Source of the DNA: Gammaproteobacteria bacterium
GTDB taxonomy: Bacteria; Pseudomonadota; Gammaproteobacteria; UBA6429; Thiohalophilaceae
Direction: 5' to 3'
Assembly (NCBI GenBank): GCA_029880855.1
Contig: JAOUNS010000001.1
Span: 248,001 to 312,000 of the forward strand
DNA length: 64,000 bases
Under the pieces are notes generated by a model that made no database searches, was not told the DNA's origin, and saw nothing but the letters and a program-made list of their open reading frames with translations. Positions 34,542 to 43,481 of this stretch are shown here, in pieces. Positions within the stretch are counted from its first letter, which is position 1; each line of letters starts with the position of its first letter. The translations under genes and the position numbers were made by a program.

Positions 34542-36497
34542 ATGGGCTTTCCGATGAATTCCGGCCAGATTAAACGTCTGGTCGCTGCAGTGATTTTTGT
34601 CGCCATAGGCGTGTATTCAGCCACGCTGGTTCCCAGCAGTGAAATTGCCTGGGTCATCGCTATTCTGCTTCTGACCATTTATCTGTTTGCCTTTGAAATC
34701 CTGCCTGTTGACGTGGCCGCCGTGACGATCATGGTTTTTCTTGGATTAACCGGCTTGATGGGGCCCGCGCTGGGTATCGCCAAACCACTGGTTGATCCAA
34801 AACACCTGTTCGATGGCTTCGCCGGTAACGCGGTGATGTCGATTGTGGCGGTGATGATCATCGGCGCAGGTCTGGACAAGACCGGGCTGATGAGTACCGT
34901 TGCCGGCTTTATTTTGCGTATCGGCGGCACGACCGAACGCCGGGTCATCCCGCTGATCTCAACCACGGTTGGGATCATTTCCAGCTTTATGCAAAACGTC
35001 GGTGCGGCAGCCCTGTTCCTGCCTGTGGTCAGTCGTATCTCTGCCCGCACCGGTTTGCCCCTGTCTCGCTTGCTGATGCCCATGGGTTTTTGTGCCATTC
35101 TCGGCGGCACCCTGACCATGGTCGGTTCCAGCCCGTTGATCTTGTTAAATGACCTGATCATCACGTCCAACAAGACATTGCCGGCCGCCAACCAAATGCC
35201 GACCTTCAGCCTGTTTTCGGTTACACCCATCGGGATCGCCCTGATCACTACCGGTATTCTGTATTTTGTGCTGGCCGGGCGTTATGTCCTGCCCAGCCGA
35301 AAAACCGAAGGTGCCGAAGCCACCTCGGCAATTGACTATTTTCAGAAGACCTATGGCCTGAAATACGAGCTGTATGAAATGGTCGTGCCCCATGGCAGCC
35401 CGATAATTGGTAAAACACTGGATGAAATTGAAGGCAACTACCGCGTTCGTATCGTCGCTGCTGTGCGCTCACCGGATGACGTGAGAATCGGCCCCGGCGG
35501 TCTGGCACGGGATACCGGTATCGAAGCCAATACCATTCTGGGTGTCATCGGCACCCCCCCGGCACTGAAGGTTTTTTCTGAATCAAACAAACTGAATGTC
35601 CATTATGACCTGGAGTATTTCAGTGAAATGCTGGCCGCCACCAAGGCCGGTATCGGTGAAGTGGTTATTCCGCCAAGTTCCGATCTGGTTGGCAAAAGCG
35701 CCCGTGATGTCTGGATGCGCAAGACCTACGGTATCTCCACCCTGGCCCTGCATCGCGGTGGAGAAACCTATCGTGAAGGTGACGGGATACGCGATATGCC
35801 GCTGCAAGCCGGTGACACACTGGTCGTCCACACCAGTTGGGCGGCTCTGGCGCGTCTGGAAAAAGATCCCAACTTCGTCGTGGTCACCACGGAATATCCG
35901 CATGAAGAGCTGCGCCCCCACAAGCTGGGTTTCGCCCTGACCTTCTTTGTCATCACCCTCAGTCTGATCCTCTTCTCTGATCTGCGCCTTTCTGTTTCGC
36001 TCCTGGCCGGCGCCATGGGCATGGTCCTCGCCGGGGTGCTGACCATGGATGAGGCCTATCGCGCCGTGAGCTGGAAGACGGTCTTCCTGTTGGCCAGCCT
36101 GATCCCGCTGGGTGGTGCGGTGGAACACTCCGGCACCGCTGCCTGGATTGCCGCGCAAACCCTGCAACTGCTGGGGGGTGTCCCCACCTGGGTCTTGCAG
36201 TCAGCTATTGCCGTACTGGCGACCTTCTTTACTTTGGTCATGTCCAACGTGGGTGCCACCGTGTTGCTGGTACCGCTGGCGGTGAATATCGCCATCGGTG
36301 CCGGCGCCAACCCGGCGGTGTTCGCCCTGACCGTTGCGATCGCCACCTCCAACTCTTTCCTGATCCCGACGCATCAGGTCAACGCCCTGATTATGGGGCC
36401 GGCCGGTTATCGTGTACCTGACTTCATGAAGGCCGGTGGCATCATGACCGTCCTGTTCCTGGTCGTTTCGCTGACCGTGTTGAATATTATTTTCTGA
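34542..36497 (+). CDS. SLC13-type permease with two RCK_C (TrkA-C) domains
   Basis: A 651-residue inner-membrane transporter of the SLC13/DASS or ArsB-like superfamily. The N-terminal TM block covers about residues 10-245 (GFAGNAVMSIVAVMIIGAGLDKTG, QNVGAAALFLPV, MGFCAILGGTLTMVGSSPLILLNDL). Two soluble RCK_C domains lie at about 265-345 (VPHGSPIIGKTLDEIEG) and 360-445 (VIPPSSDLVGKSARDVW). A second TM block holds the repeat motif MSNVGATVLLVPLAVN and ATSNSFLIPTHQVNALIMGPA. The substrate (sulfate, dicarboxylate or other) is unknown. GGAG stands 6 nt before the ATG at 34542. It is divergent from the TetR remnant. Confidence 0.9.
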   Translation: MGFPMNSGQIKRLVAAVIFVAIGVYSATLVPSSEIAWVIAILLLTIYLFAFEILPVDVAAVTIMVFLGLTGLMGPALGIAKPLVDPKHLFDGFAGNAVMSIVAVMIIGAGLDKTGLMSTVAGFILRIGGTTERRVIPLISTTVGIISSFMQNVGAAALFLPVVSRISARTGLPLSRLLMPMGFCAILGGTLTMVGSSPLILLNDLIITSNKTLPAANQMPTFSLFSVTPIGIALITTGILYFVLAGRYVLPSRKTEGAEATSAIDYFQKTYGLKYELYEMVVPHGSPIIGKTLDEIEGNYRVRIVAAVRSPDDVRIGPGGLARDTGIEANTILGVIGTPPALKVFSESNKLNVHYDLEYFSEMLAATKAGIGEVVIPPSSDLVGKSARDVWMRKTYGISTLALHRGGETYREGDGIRDMPLQAGDTLVVHTSWAALARLEKDPNFVVVTTEYPHEELRPHKLGFALTFFVITLSLILFSDLRLSVSLLAGAMGMVLAGVLTMDEAYRAVSWKTVFLLASLIPLGGAVEHSGTAAWIAAQTLQLLGGVPTWVLQSAIAVLATFFTLVMSNVGATVLLVPLAVNIAIGAGANPAVFALTVAIATSNSFLIPTHQVNALIMGPAGYRVPDFMKAGGIMTVLFLVVSLTVLNIIF

Positions 36498-36516
36498 TCA
36501 AAGAATCATCATCCCT

Positions 36517-36545
36517 GACTCGCGGCCAAAACATGGTCGCGAGTC
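36517..36545 (+). terminator. Hairpin after the SLC13 transporter
   Basis: GACTCGCG (36517-36524) pairs with CGCGAGTC (36538-36545), extended by CC/GG across one mismatch. It lies 20 nt beyond the transporter stop. No T-tract follows, so it may be a Rho-dependent or mRNA-stabilising hairpin. Confidence 0.5.
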
Positions 36546-36666
36546 TACTCTCGCTATCTCGTCTTTCAGCGCTGCACATTCCAGGACTGTTCACTATGTG
36601 AACAGGTATCTTGTTTTACCTGTTGTATGCCGGCAGTATCGGAAATCTCACTACTTTTGTAACTGT

Positions 36667-37209
36667 ATGCAGCCGGCCCACAAATTCAGCAACATAAAAA
36701 CTCTCGCAACGATCACGGCCTTGCTGACGCTTTCTCTTTCACCCTGTTTAGCCACAGAACGCTTTGAGAGATCAGACTACAAAATACCTGACCAGAGCCC
36801 ATGGCGCTTCAAGGAACATAACGGGTTATATGCAACATTCACCGGCACAGTGACTTTCCAGGCAAGTGTCGCAATATACCCATATAGCCAGAACAGGAGC
36901 CATATATTCCTGGTTCTCAATCACGCTCAAGCAAAACAATTTCCAGTAGAAAAACACACCAAACCCGAACATCACACCCGGAATATAGAACTTGTCTATT
37001 CAGAGAAATTGGCTGAAAAACTCTTGAAACAGAGTGGGCACATTCCTGTTCCCGGCAAATTTAACATTATCGGTGTTGCTGAAGTAACCATCGCTGATTT
37101 TAATATTGGAGCTGACTGCCAAATACCCGGTTATATGTCTTTTCAGTACAGGATTATCAGGTTTAGTCCCGCACATGAGGCAGCTCAGACCGAACACATT
37201 TCCTGTTAA
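36667..37209 (+). CDS. Hypothetical secreted protein
   Basis: A 180-residue protein with a signal sequence (MQPAHKFSNIKTLATITALLTLSLSPCLA). The mature part is basic and beta-looking, with FTGTVTFQASVAIYPYS and two late cysteines (CQIPG, final C). I do not recognise the family. Its bases are more A/T-rich than the neighbouring core genes. It is followed 58 nt later by another unrecognised gene. Earlier in-frame starts exist (GTG at 36598), but the signal peptide favours the ATG at 36667. Confidence 0.55.
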   Translation: MQPAHKFSNIKTLATITALLTLSLSPCLATERFERSDYKIPDQSPWRFKEHNGLYATFTGTVTFQASVAIYPYSQNRSHIFLVLNHAQAKQFPVEKHTKPEHHTRNIELVYSEKLAEKLLKQSGHIPVPGKFNIIGVAEVTIADFNIGADCQIPGYMSFQYRIIRFSPAHEAAQTEHISC

Positions 37210-37267
37210 GCACCACCATCATGTATGCTAATCTCATGCACAATCGGCAAAACCAGCATCAAACATT

Positions 37268-37753
37268 ATGAATATTCTGCCATTCGAACAATTTCAGCTC
37301 GTGAGTGACAAACAGCCGGATGCTGTTGCCGGCTTAATCCGGGAAAATTGCGCCCCCGGCGGAGTCTTTGGCTTTGCCGGCGAACACAAACCACTCCTGG
37401 GAACATATGCAGATCGCAGCTTCAAACTGTGTCGTCACATCAGTTACCGAAACTCATTCTTGCCTGTCGCCACAGGCCGAATCAAGGCTCAGGACAATGG
37501 TTCTGTTATCGATGTCTCACTGCGCATGCATATGGCGGTCATTGTATTCATGGCAGTCTGGTCGGCCTTTTTCCTCTATGGCACAGTTGCAACCATCTAT
37601 ATGAGTTTTTCAGGCATGGACACACTCAACCCGGTCGTTATCGGATTATTTCTGTTCGGCTACCTGCTCATGCAGGGCGGATTTTGGTTTGAGGCTGCAA
37701 AAATCAGGAAATTGTTGGCCGAAATTATCACGGTCTCTGACAGACATCACTGA
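37268..37753 (+). CDS. Hypothetical membrane protein
   Basis: A 161-residue protein. The N-terminal 85 residues are soluble (FQLVSDKQPDAVAGLIREN), with a conserved-looking stretch RHISYRNSFLPVATGRI that suggests a PH-like fold. Two TM helices follow at about 92-118 and 123-148. I do not recognise the family and suggest no function. It lies between two short secreted-protein genes on the same strand. Confidence 0.6.
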   Translation: MNILPFEQFQLVSDKQPDAVAGLIRENCAPGGVFGFAGEHKPLLGTYADRSFKLCRHISYRNSFLPVATGRIKAQDNGSVIDVSLRMHMAVIVFMAVWSAFFLYGTVATIYMSFSGMDTLNPVVIGLFLFGYLLMQGGFWFEAAKIRKLLAEIITVSDRHH

Positions 37754-37833
37754 CTTCACCGGGCCGACATATATCGCTCAGTCCTGACACCTGAACTACA
37801 ATGAAAACATCCCGCCATTACAGGAGCAGCTTC

Positions 37834-38379
37834 ATGTCGAGAATAACTATTACAGGTTTATTTCTGCTCATTGCCGGCAGCAGTCTCATTTCAACACCTG
37901 CCCGGGCAAATTCCCTCACAGTGGGAAACTGGTCTATTACTGAACAGGAAAGAATCGTGCGCTATATTGTCAACGGCACGCTGGTACACGGACACGAATT
38001 CGGTTTCATCAAAAATCGCAAGGATTGCAGCAAGGACATACTATGGATATCGTTTTCCAGTTACGATGAGAATGTCAAAAAATACGTCGGACAGGATGCA
38101 CTGCTCCGGTTTCAGGCAGGAGAGACAAAATTTCAACTGGCACTGAATTACCTGACCTCATTTAACTTCACCAACACACTGATTGTGACGGCCTTTACGA
38201 ATTTGATCGCCAGTGAAAAACTGGTCAATCTGCTGCAAAACTCACGACAAATCGAGGTTTCCATCGCCGGACCCGATGAACTGGTAAAAACATTTGATAT
38301 CAAACAGGACACATTCAATCTGCAAGGCTTTACCGCCGCCCGGGATAAAGCCCGGGAAATCTGCGACCGCGTTCAATAA
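37834..38379 (+). CDS. Hypothetical secreted protein
   Basis: A 181-residue protein with a signal peptide (MSRITITGLFLLIAGSSLISTPARA). It is supported by a strong SD, AGGAG 7 nt before the ATG at 37834, which decides against an ATG 33 nt upstream. The mature part (HGHEFGFIKNRKDCSKDILW, FQLALNYLTSFNF) has two cysteines far apart and no recognised motif. The family is unknown. Confidence 0.6.
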   Translation: MSRITITGLFLLIAGSSLISTPARANSLTVGNWSITEQERIVRYIVNGTLVHGHEFGFIKNRKDCSKDILWISFSSYDENVKKYVGQDALLRFQAGETKFQLALNYLTSFNFTNTLIVTAFTNLIASEKLVNLLQNSRQIEVSIAGPDELVKTFDIKQDTFNLQGFTAARDKAREICDRVQ

Positions 38380-38516
38380 TCTGTCGGGCTCTGTCTCCTT
38401 AAAAATACAGTATTCTTTGCGATACAGATTGTGACATTCCAGCAAGCCTTATCGCTTTATTGATTATTGCGCTGTTGTTAGCATGTCACACTTATCCAGA
38501 CCGGGCCCACAACCTG

Positions 38517-39023
38517 ATGAAAAACCAGATCATCACCGTCAACGATCTCATGCAACAGGACTATCGCTATCAACTGGCCGCCCCTGTCGGCCGGCAATTT
38601 CATCCTGATTTTAAACCGGCACTGACACCTAAAGAGATGCTGCAACTCGGGGTATTTGGCGGCAAGTACATGACTGACTGCCGGGATGAATTTCCGGCAA
38701 GCTGGTTCAAGCAGGCCCGGCTCTGCCATGATTATCATGATCCCGAGTTGAATTTCTTTGGTGTCAATGCATCGCAACCGTTATCGGAATGGCGACGCAA
38801 GGGCTGGATCTATCATGAAGATCCCCGCGGCTGGTTTCAGTGGTATTGCCGTTATTATCTGGGTCGTCGCTGCCCGGATGATGAACGTCAGATCAAACGC
38901 CGGCGGGCCATGCGGCGCCATCTTGCGCAAATCATCAAAAACTGCCATGGTGGCGACATCCATTGTCGGCGTAAACAACGGCAGGCCCTGTTGCACTGGG
39001 CCTATAATGTCATTGAACTCTAA
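38517..39023 (+). CDS. Conserved hypothetical protein (GGKYMTDC/DPRGWFQWYC type)
   Basis: A 168-residue cytoplasmic protein, rich in Trp, Tyr and Arg. The segments MLQLGVFGGKYMTDCRDEFP, GVNASQPLSEWRRKGWI, EDPRGWFQWYCRYYLGRR and RRKQRQALLHWAYN are the kind seen in a conserved protein of unknown function found widely in bacteria. I know of no biochemical role. The exact start is unsure: the ATG at 38517 has no obvious SD. The next gene begins 7 nt after its stop, so the two are probably co-transcribed. Confidence 0.7.
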   Translation: MKNQIITVNDLMQQDYRYQLAAPVGRQFHPDFKPALTPKEMLQLGVFGGKYMTDCRDEFPASWFKQARLCHDYHDPELNFFGVNASQPLSEWRRKGWIYHEDPRGWFQWYCRYYLGRRCPDDERQIKRRRAMRRHLAQIIKNCHGGDIHCRRKQRQALLHWAYNVIEL

Positions 39024-39030
39024 CAACCGT

Positions 39031-39993
39031 ATGCCTGATACAAAGCCGGACATCGAAAAGATCCCCGTCGGTATCAGCAGTTGTCTGCTGGGCGAGCCGG
39101 TACGCTATGACGGCGCACACAAGCTGAACAGTTATATCGTCAATACGCTGGGTGACTATTTTGACTTTGTACCCTTTTGTCCGGAGATGCACATCGGTCT
39201 GGGCGTACCGCGCGAACCGATCAGACTGGTGGAACAGGAAGACAAGGTTCGCTGTATCGGCACACAAACGGCAACGCTGGATGTCACCGATCAACTGGTG
39301 CAATGCGCCAATACCCAACAATACTGGCACGCGACCGTATTCGGTTACATCCTCAAACAGGGTTCACCCAGTTGCGGCATGGAGCAGGTCAACATTCTGC
39401 GCAACAACACCCTCAAACAAGACGCAAGCGGCATCTATGCACATACGATGATGCAAAATTTTCCCGCCCTGCCGGTGGAAGAAGAGGGGCGCCTGGGTGA
39501 TCCGGTGTTGCGCGAAAATTTCATGCAGCGAGTTTGCGTCTATTCTCGCTGGGATACCTTGCAACGCAGCAGCCTGGACAAATCCGCCCTGTGTGATTTC
39601 CACGCCCGCCATAAGCTGATCCTTTACAGTCACGATCAGGATCAGGCCCGTGCGCTGGGCAAGGCATTGGCCGATTGCGCCGCAAAGGATATCCCGGGCT
39701 TTGCGCAGAATTATCTAACGCGGCTGATGACCATTCTGAAAATTCCCGCCACGCGCAACAATCATGTCAACGTCCTGCAACATATCCAGGGTTATCTGAA
39801 GACAGTACTGTCCGCTGCAGATAAACAGGAACTGGCTGAACTTATCGAAGCCTATCGACTGGGACAGGCGCCGTTAAACACACCGCTCACATTATTGCGC
39901 CATCATTTTCGGTCACAGCCTGACGAATACATAAATAACTCATACTACATGAACCCGCACCCACTTGAACTCATGTTGTCACATAGTCTGTAG
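39031..39993 (+). CDS. DUF523 and DUF1722 domain protein (YbgA-like)
   Basis: A 320-residue protein. The N-terminal DUF523 domain has GISSCLLGEPVRYDG, FCPEMHIGLGVPREPIRL and GYILKQGSPSCGMEQV. The C-terminal DUF1722 domain (about 195-310) has DFHARHKLILYSHD and FAQNYLTRLM. The family is conserved, and E. coli YbgA corresponds to the second domain. The Cys pattern (SSCLLG, PSCG) suggests a metal or nucleotide site, but no function is agreed. A longer frame starts at 38758, but MPDTKPD at 39031 is the family-like start. It converges on the PLD gene 3 nt away. Confidence 0.88.
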   Translation: MPDTKPDIEKIPVGISSCLLGEPVRYDGAHKLNSYIVNTLGDYFDFVPFCPEMHIGLGVPREPIRLVEQEDKVRCIGTQTATLDVTDQLVQCANTQQYWHATVFGYILKQGSPSCGMEQVNILRNNTLKQDASGIYAHTMMQNFPALPVEEEGRLGDPVLRENFMQRVCVYSRWDTLQRSSLDKSALCDFHARHKLILYSHDQDQARALGKALADCAAKDIPGFAQNYLTRLMTILKIPATRNNHVNVLQHIQGYLKTVLSAADKQELAELIEAYRLGQAPLNTPLTLLRHHFRSQPDEYINNSYYMNPHPLELMLSHSL

Positions 39994-39996
39994 CCG

Positions 39997-41064
39997 TTAT
40001 ATTTTCGTACCGTGATCGGCAATAATTCGTTCAATCTCCCGGCGGGCAAAGGACGCAATCTTCTTCTGCGCATCCCGTTTGGTTTTCGATGTAGTGTCCA
40101 TGTCACCCAGGATAATGATATTTTCATCATTTAACAGATTGGCCGGTCCCGTATAGTTAAACGAACCGGCGATCACCACCTGATCATCCAGCACCATCAG
40201 CTTGTGGTGCAACTTGCCCAGTGCACTGGTTTTTTTCACTTTGTATAAATCGGCGCCGGCCTTTTTCAGCGCAGGAATGGCCGCCCAACTCTGTACACCC
40301 TGTCCGCCATCGAAGGCGCCGGTGATCGGCATATCCAGATCACACAAACGGATCATGGTGTCATCAATGCCGGAACTGGCGGCAAAGGTAAATATCGCAA
40401 AATCGATCCGTTTACGCGCCTTCAGCATCTGCTTCATGATTTCCATTTCCGGGTTATGATCCGGTGCAAACAGGATCTTGACCGGCACATTGGAAACAGT
40501 GAACTCTTTCGGCGCAGGTTCCCGATTCTGACTCAGACGACCAAAATTACCTTCAGAAATTTCGTCAAACTCGTTTTGGTATACCCTGGCTGCCGGCTTG
40601 TTGCGTACGATCACAATATGGTTGAGGTTCTTTGACGTCCCCGTGTCGGTAAAATTGGTCGAACCGGTCAACACATCCTTGCCGTCACGTATAATAAATT
40701 TTTGATGAAAAATGTATTCATTGTAATCGGTTTTGACATCAATATTTGCCCGTAACAGGGCATCATGAATTGTTCGATTCGCTTCATTATTGCCTTTTAG
40801 CGGCTGCCATGGATCGATGTCGGAATTGGTTTTCGGTATTCTCAGATAACTTTGTTCGATGACCATTTCCACGCTGACCTTGCGTTTCAGCCGGGCTTCG
40901 ATAATGGCGTTGGCGATATTTTCGTTTTCAAGTTCCTGTACGGCTATGCAGAGCTTTTTCTTTGCCCCTTTTATGAACTTGATAATGACGTCTTCCAAAT
41001 CATCCGGCGCACCCAGTTGCTTCGGCCCGGCATAAAATTCCACACTCCCGACTTTTTGCCCCAT
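39997..41064 (-). CDS. Phospholipase D-like protein with two HKD motifs
   Basis: A 355-residue PLD superfamily protein. Two active-site motifs: HQKFIIRDGKDVLTGSTNFT at about residue 118 and HHKLMVLDDQVVIAGSFNYT at about residue 288, both with the His, Lys, Asp and GSxN pattern. No signal peptide or TM segment is seen, so it is cytoplasmic and could cut DNA, RNA or phospholipid. AAGGA lies 5 nt before the ATG. The gene is not next to any nuclease, helicase or lipid gene that would identify its role. Confidence 0.85.
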   Translation of the reverse strand: MGQKVGSVEFYAGPKQLGAPDDLEDVIIKFIKGAKKKLCIAVQELENENIANAIIEARLKRKVSVEMVIEQSYLRIPKTNSDIDPWQPLKGNNEANRTIHDALLRANIDVKTDYNEYIFHQKFIIRDGKDVLTGSTNFTDTGTSKNLNHIVIVRNKPAARVYQNEFDEISEGNFGRLSQNREPAPKEFTVSNVPVKILFAPDHNPEMEIMKQMLKARKRIDFAIFTFAASSGIDDTMIRLCDLDMPITGAFDGGQGVQSWAAIPALKKAGADLYKVKKTSALGKLHHKLMVLDDQVVIAGSFNYTGPANLLNDENIIILGDMDTTSKTKRDAQKKIASFARREIERIIADHGTKI

Positions 41065-41329
41065 AAAATCCTTCTCTTTTTTGTGAAGTTATATATTAAA
41101 TTACACTACCACATCATCAGTATTCGGGACAATTATTCAGAACCTGCCGTACAAATGCAACTGTTGGCGCTTGCCTTGTCGGAATTTGACAAATGCAGAC
41201 GAAGCAAGATGATGGGAAAGAAATAATTGAACATCCCTGTTCGTATCCGAGCGAATTTTATTTAAAACCCCAATGTTTTAATGCTCTGTCTGTGCATCCA
41301 CGATGGATGTGATCCATAAAATCGTGAGC

Positions 41330-42085
41330 TTACTTTGTGCCGAGCCCGGCTTCAATATCATCGAATATATGACTCAGTTCGTTCGATTTAACATTGTTAT
41401 TACTGCTCTCGCCTGTGCCAAGATAGTTATGACAACCAAAACAGTTTGACGAAAACCCGGCTGGGTTCAGATTAACATGCTGACAGGTTGTTTCCGCGAC
41501 GGCGTTGGCCGGCCGCAGTGAACCACGCTGGTTGCTGATTTCATATCCCTGCGTCGGATTGCTTACCCGTAATGCGCCTACACTACACATGCCCTTATTG
41601 AAACGCACTTCGCAGTAAACCACATTGCCGTTCTGATCGTAGATCGATGCATCGTCACCGGCCTGCCCGGTGCCAAACAGATTCGATTTGACTTTACCAA
41701 GGTCGGTTCTGTGTGTAGTCCCGGTGACCTTTTCATCACAGGAATTCAGCGGTTTGCCATTATCATCGAATTCCGGCACCGGATAATTTGTGTTCACCTC
41801 AAAATTGCGTGGCGCATTTTTTTTGTTTGCCGACGGTGACATCAGATTAAGCATGGCTTGCCGGGAAAACTGATAAAAATCGCAAAATGTGGACGAACCA
41901 TCCTTGCCGCTTTTTTTCACCCCGGCAGGCATGGAAGGTTTGGTTATCCAAGCGGGATTGGCCTTGCATGCAACCGTCCCTTTCCCCGCCATCACCTGCT
42001 GACTTATCGAGACTAAAAACACAAGCTGAGTACACGCAGAATTTTTTTTCGAATAGTCATCTATATCCCTTTTGATGGCACTCAC
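41330..42085 (-). CDS. Putative exported monoheme protein
   Basis: A 251-residue frame from a GTG at 42085. An internal hydrophobic run (CTQLVFLVSISQQVMA) near residues 18-32 may be an export signal, after which the sequence continues with MAGKGTVACKANPAWI. It has ten or so cysteines and one heme-type CxxCH (SSNCFGCHNYLG) near the C-terminus. No family is recognised. With one heme site this could be an oxidoreductase or a heme-bearing sensor. The true start is uncertain (GTG 42085 or an ATG at 41992). Confidence 0.5.
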   Translation of the reverse strand: MSAIKRDIDDYSKKNSACTQLVFLVSISQQVMAGKGTVACKANPAWITKPSMPAGVKKSGKDGSSTFCDFYQFSRQAMLNLMSPSANKKNAPRNFEVNTNYPVPEFDDNGKPLNSCDEKVTGTTHRTDLGKVKSNLFGTGQAGDDASIYDQNGNVVYCEVRFNKGMCSVGALRVSNPTQGYEISNQRGSLRPANAVAETTCQHVNLNPAGFSSNCFGCHNYLGTGESSNNNVKSNELSHIFDDIEAGLGTK

Positions 42086-42453
42086 GGTGATATGGCTGGA
42101 CGCCCCGAAATTGCTCCTGCGTCATCCCTGACTGGCTGTGCAACATCCCGGTGCAGGAGCAAGCAGCATCAAATGTGCTCAGATCAAGGTAGCAGCACAT
42201 GTTTTGCTTTGCGATACAGGGAAAATACGCCAACCCTACCAGAAAATATCAGGCCGGCACCGGCTAATCAGAAAAATCACCCGGTATAACAAACAGTTAA
42301 TACTGAAATGTACGCCGGCTGGATGAAGCCATTTTTTTTCTTTATCTGTTCCTGCACACCAACCAATGCGCACACACTGAAAGACACAGGGGAAAACAAA
42401 AGGGCCGGATCACCTGTATCAACAGGCGATCCGGCCCTTCCAATCAACAGCGA
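42086..42453. other. Intergenic region before the monoheme gene
   Basis: No credible gene. It contains a perfect 10-bp inverted repeat, TTGCTCCTGC (42111-42120) and GCAGGAGCAA (42153-42162), separated by 32 nt, just upstream of the 42085 start. It also contains the terminator of the next minus-strand gene (42393-42439). The rest is A/T-rich and featureless to my eye. Confidence 0.5.
42393..42439 (-). terminator. Rho-independent terminator of the small membrane protein gene
   Basis: A 12-bp stem AAGGGCCGGATC (42400-42411) with GATCCGGCCCTT (42428-42439), extended inside by CCTG/CAGG. It is followed on the minus strand by TTTTGTTTT. Confidence 0.9.
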
Positions 42454-42669
42454 TTAAGCTGTTTGAGGCTCTTCCTCTGCCTGGGCATTTTCAGCCAGCT
42501 TATACAGGCCATAACCGATAGCCATCTCAATGTAGGCTGAGTATTTCCAGATTGCTTCCGGCAAGACAATACCGGTCATGCCCCACAGATCAAAGCCGGC
42601 ATAGCTGCCAATAAAATCAGCGACACCAAAAAGAACGAATGCAATACCAACATAACCTAAAATTTTCAT
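42454..42669 (-). CDS. Small membrane protein of unknown function
   Basis: A 71-residue protein with a strong hydrophobic N-terminal helix (MKILGYVGIAFVLFGVADFIGSYAG), a second amphipathic segment (YIEMAIGYGLYKLAE) and an acidic tail (EEEPQTA). A good SD (GAGGAGAATAG) lies upstream, and a strong terminator follows its stop, so it is a genuine monocistronic gene. The family is not recognised. Confidence 0.7.
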   Translation of the reverse strand: MKILGYVGIAFVLFGVADFIGSYAGFDLWGMTGIVLPEAIWKYSAYIEMAIGYGLYKLAENAQAEEEPQTA

Positions 42670-43193
42670 TTTCTATTCTCCTCACAACAGGTGGTACCTT
42701 ATGTCTTCCCTGTTTATCGAGCCCAAACGCCTCGACTTTAGAAAATATGGTGATTAATATACTTGCGAAACGGGGATTTGGGGCTAGCAGGATGGTGGCC
42801 GGATCTGGAGAAAAGGGTTTAATTCGATCAATGGAGCATCACTAAAAACAATTTGCATAGGCAAACAGACCAACCCGAATCCAAACCATTACTTGCTATA
42901 TGAGGGGAAACTTAGTGGTAAACGCTTTTTCCCTCACCGGCATATTTATCATTGACATGCAGTTCGCTTCCGATATTGCACTAACCAAAGCACCCGCAGG
43001 TCGTAAATCGGCTTGTGAAAAGCGCAGTGATGAATTATCAGCACCAGGCATTCTGCCTCAACACAACACGGATTCACTGTAAGGGATACCGGTCATCAAG
43101 ATGAGTCGACACGGCCGGCCAACAGGTATAAAAATCGGGGCTTGTCATGTATAATTTGAATAGTATTGGCACATTAAAAGCTGGTAACCGTTG
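42670..43193. other. Intergenic region with no recognised feature
   Basis: A 524-base stretch. Short frames exist (for example 42900-43082), but they lack a convincing SD, family motif or codon pattern, so I do not call them. It should contain the promoter of the small membrane protein (minus, right after 42669). A TATAAT at 43150-43155 may be the -10 of the DUF3330 gene, but no good -35 is found. Confidence 0.5.
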
Positions 43194-43382
43194 ATGATCG
43201 ACAAAACCAAAACTGACGAATCCGATACAGTGCCTTGCAATGTCTGCCTCAAGGAAATCCCCTTGTCTGCCGCACGTAGCGAAGAAAGTGAGACATATGT
43301 TCTGCATTTCTGCGGTCTTCATTGCTACGATAAATGGCGCAGTCAAGAGGAATCTTCCGAGGAAACGGCATCGCCGAAATAA
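43194..43382 (+). CDS. DUF3330 domain protein
   Basis: A 62-residue protein with PCNVCLKEIPLSAA and YVLHFCGLHCYDKW, the two-Cys-pair pattern of DUF3330. This small family is often linked to metal handling, as the cysteines suggest a zinc or copper site. The ATG at 43194 is the likely start. It converges on the CBS/nqr operon. Confidence 0.75.
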   Translation: MIDKTKTDESDTVPCNVCLKEIPLSAARSEESETYVLHFCGLHCYDKWRSQEESSEETASPK

Positions 43383-43419
43383 AAAATCTGCGAGGACAGG
43401 CAGGGATTGTACTGTGTTT

Positions 43420-43449
43420 TTAAATAAACCGGTGATGTACACACCGGTT
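43420..43449 (-). terminator. Hairpin terminator at the end of the nqr operon
   Basis: The stem AACCGGTG (43427-43434) pairs with CACCGGTT (43442-43449). On the minus strand it is followed by TTTATTTAAAAAC. It lies 32 nt beyond the CBS gene stop. Confidence 0.65.
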
Positions 43450-43481
43450 GCAGGTTCGTTTGGTCTCACGCCGTCATCAAT

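Noticed and set aside
42900-43082. A 60-codon plus-strand frame in the 42670-43193 gap
   Set aside because: No convincing SD, motif or codon pattern, and the N-terminal hydrophobic part is too short for a clear signal peptide.
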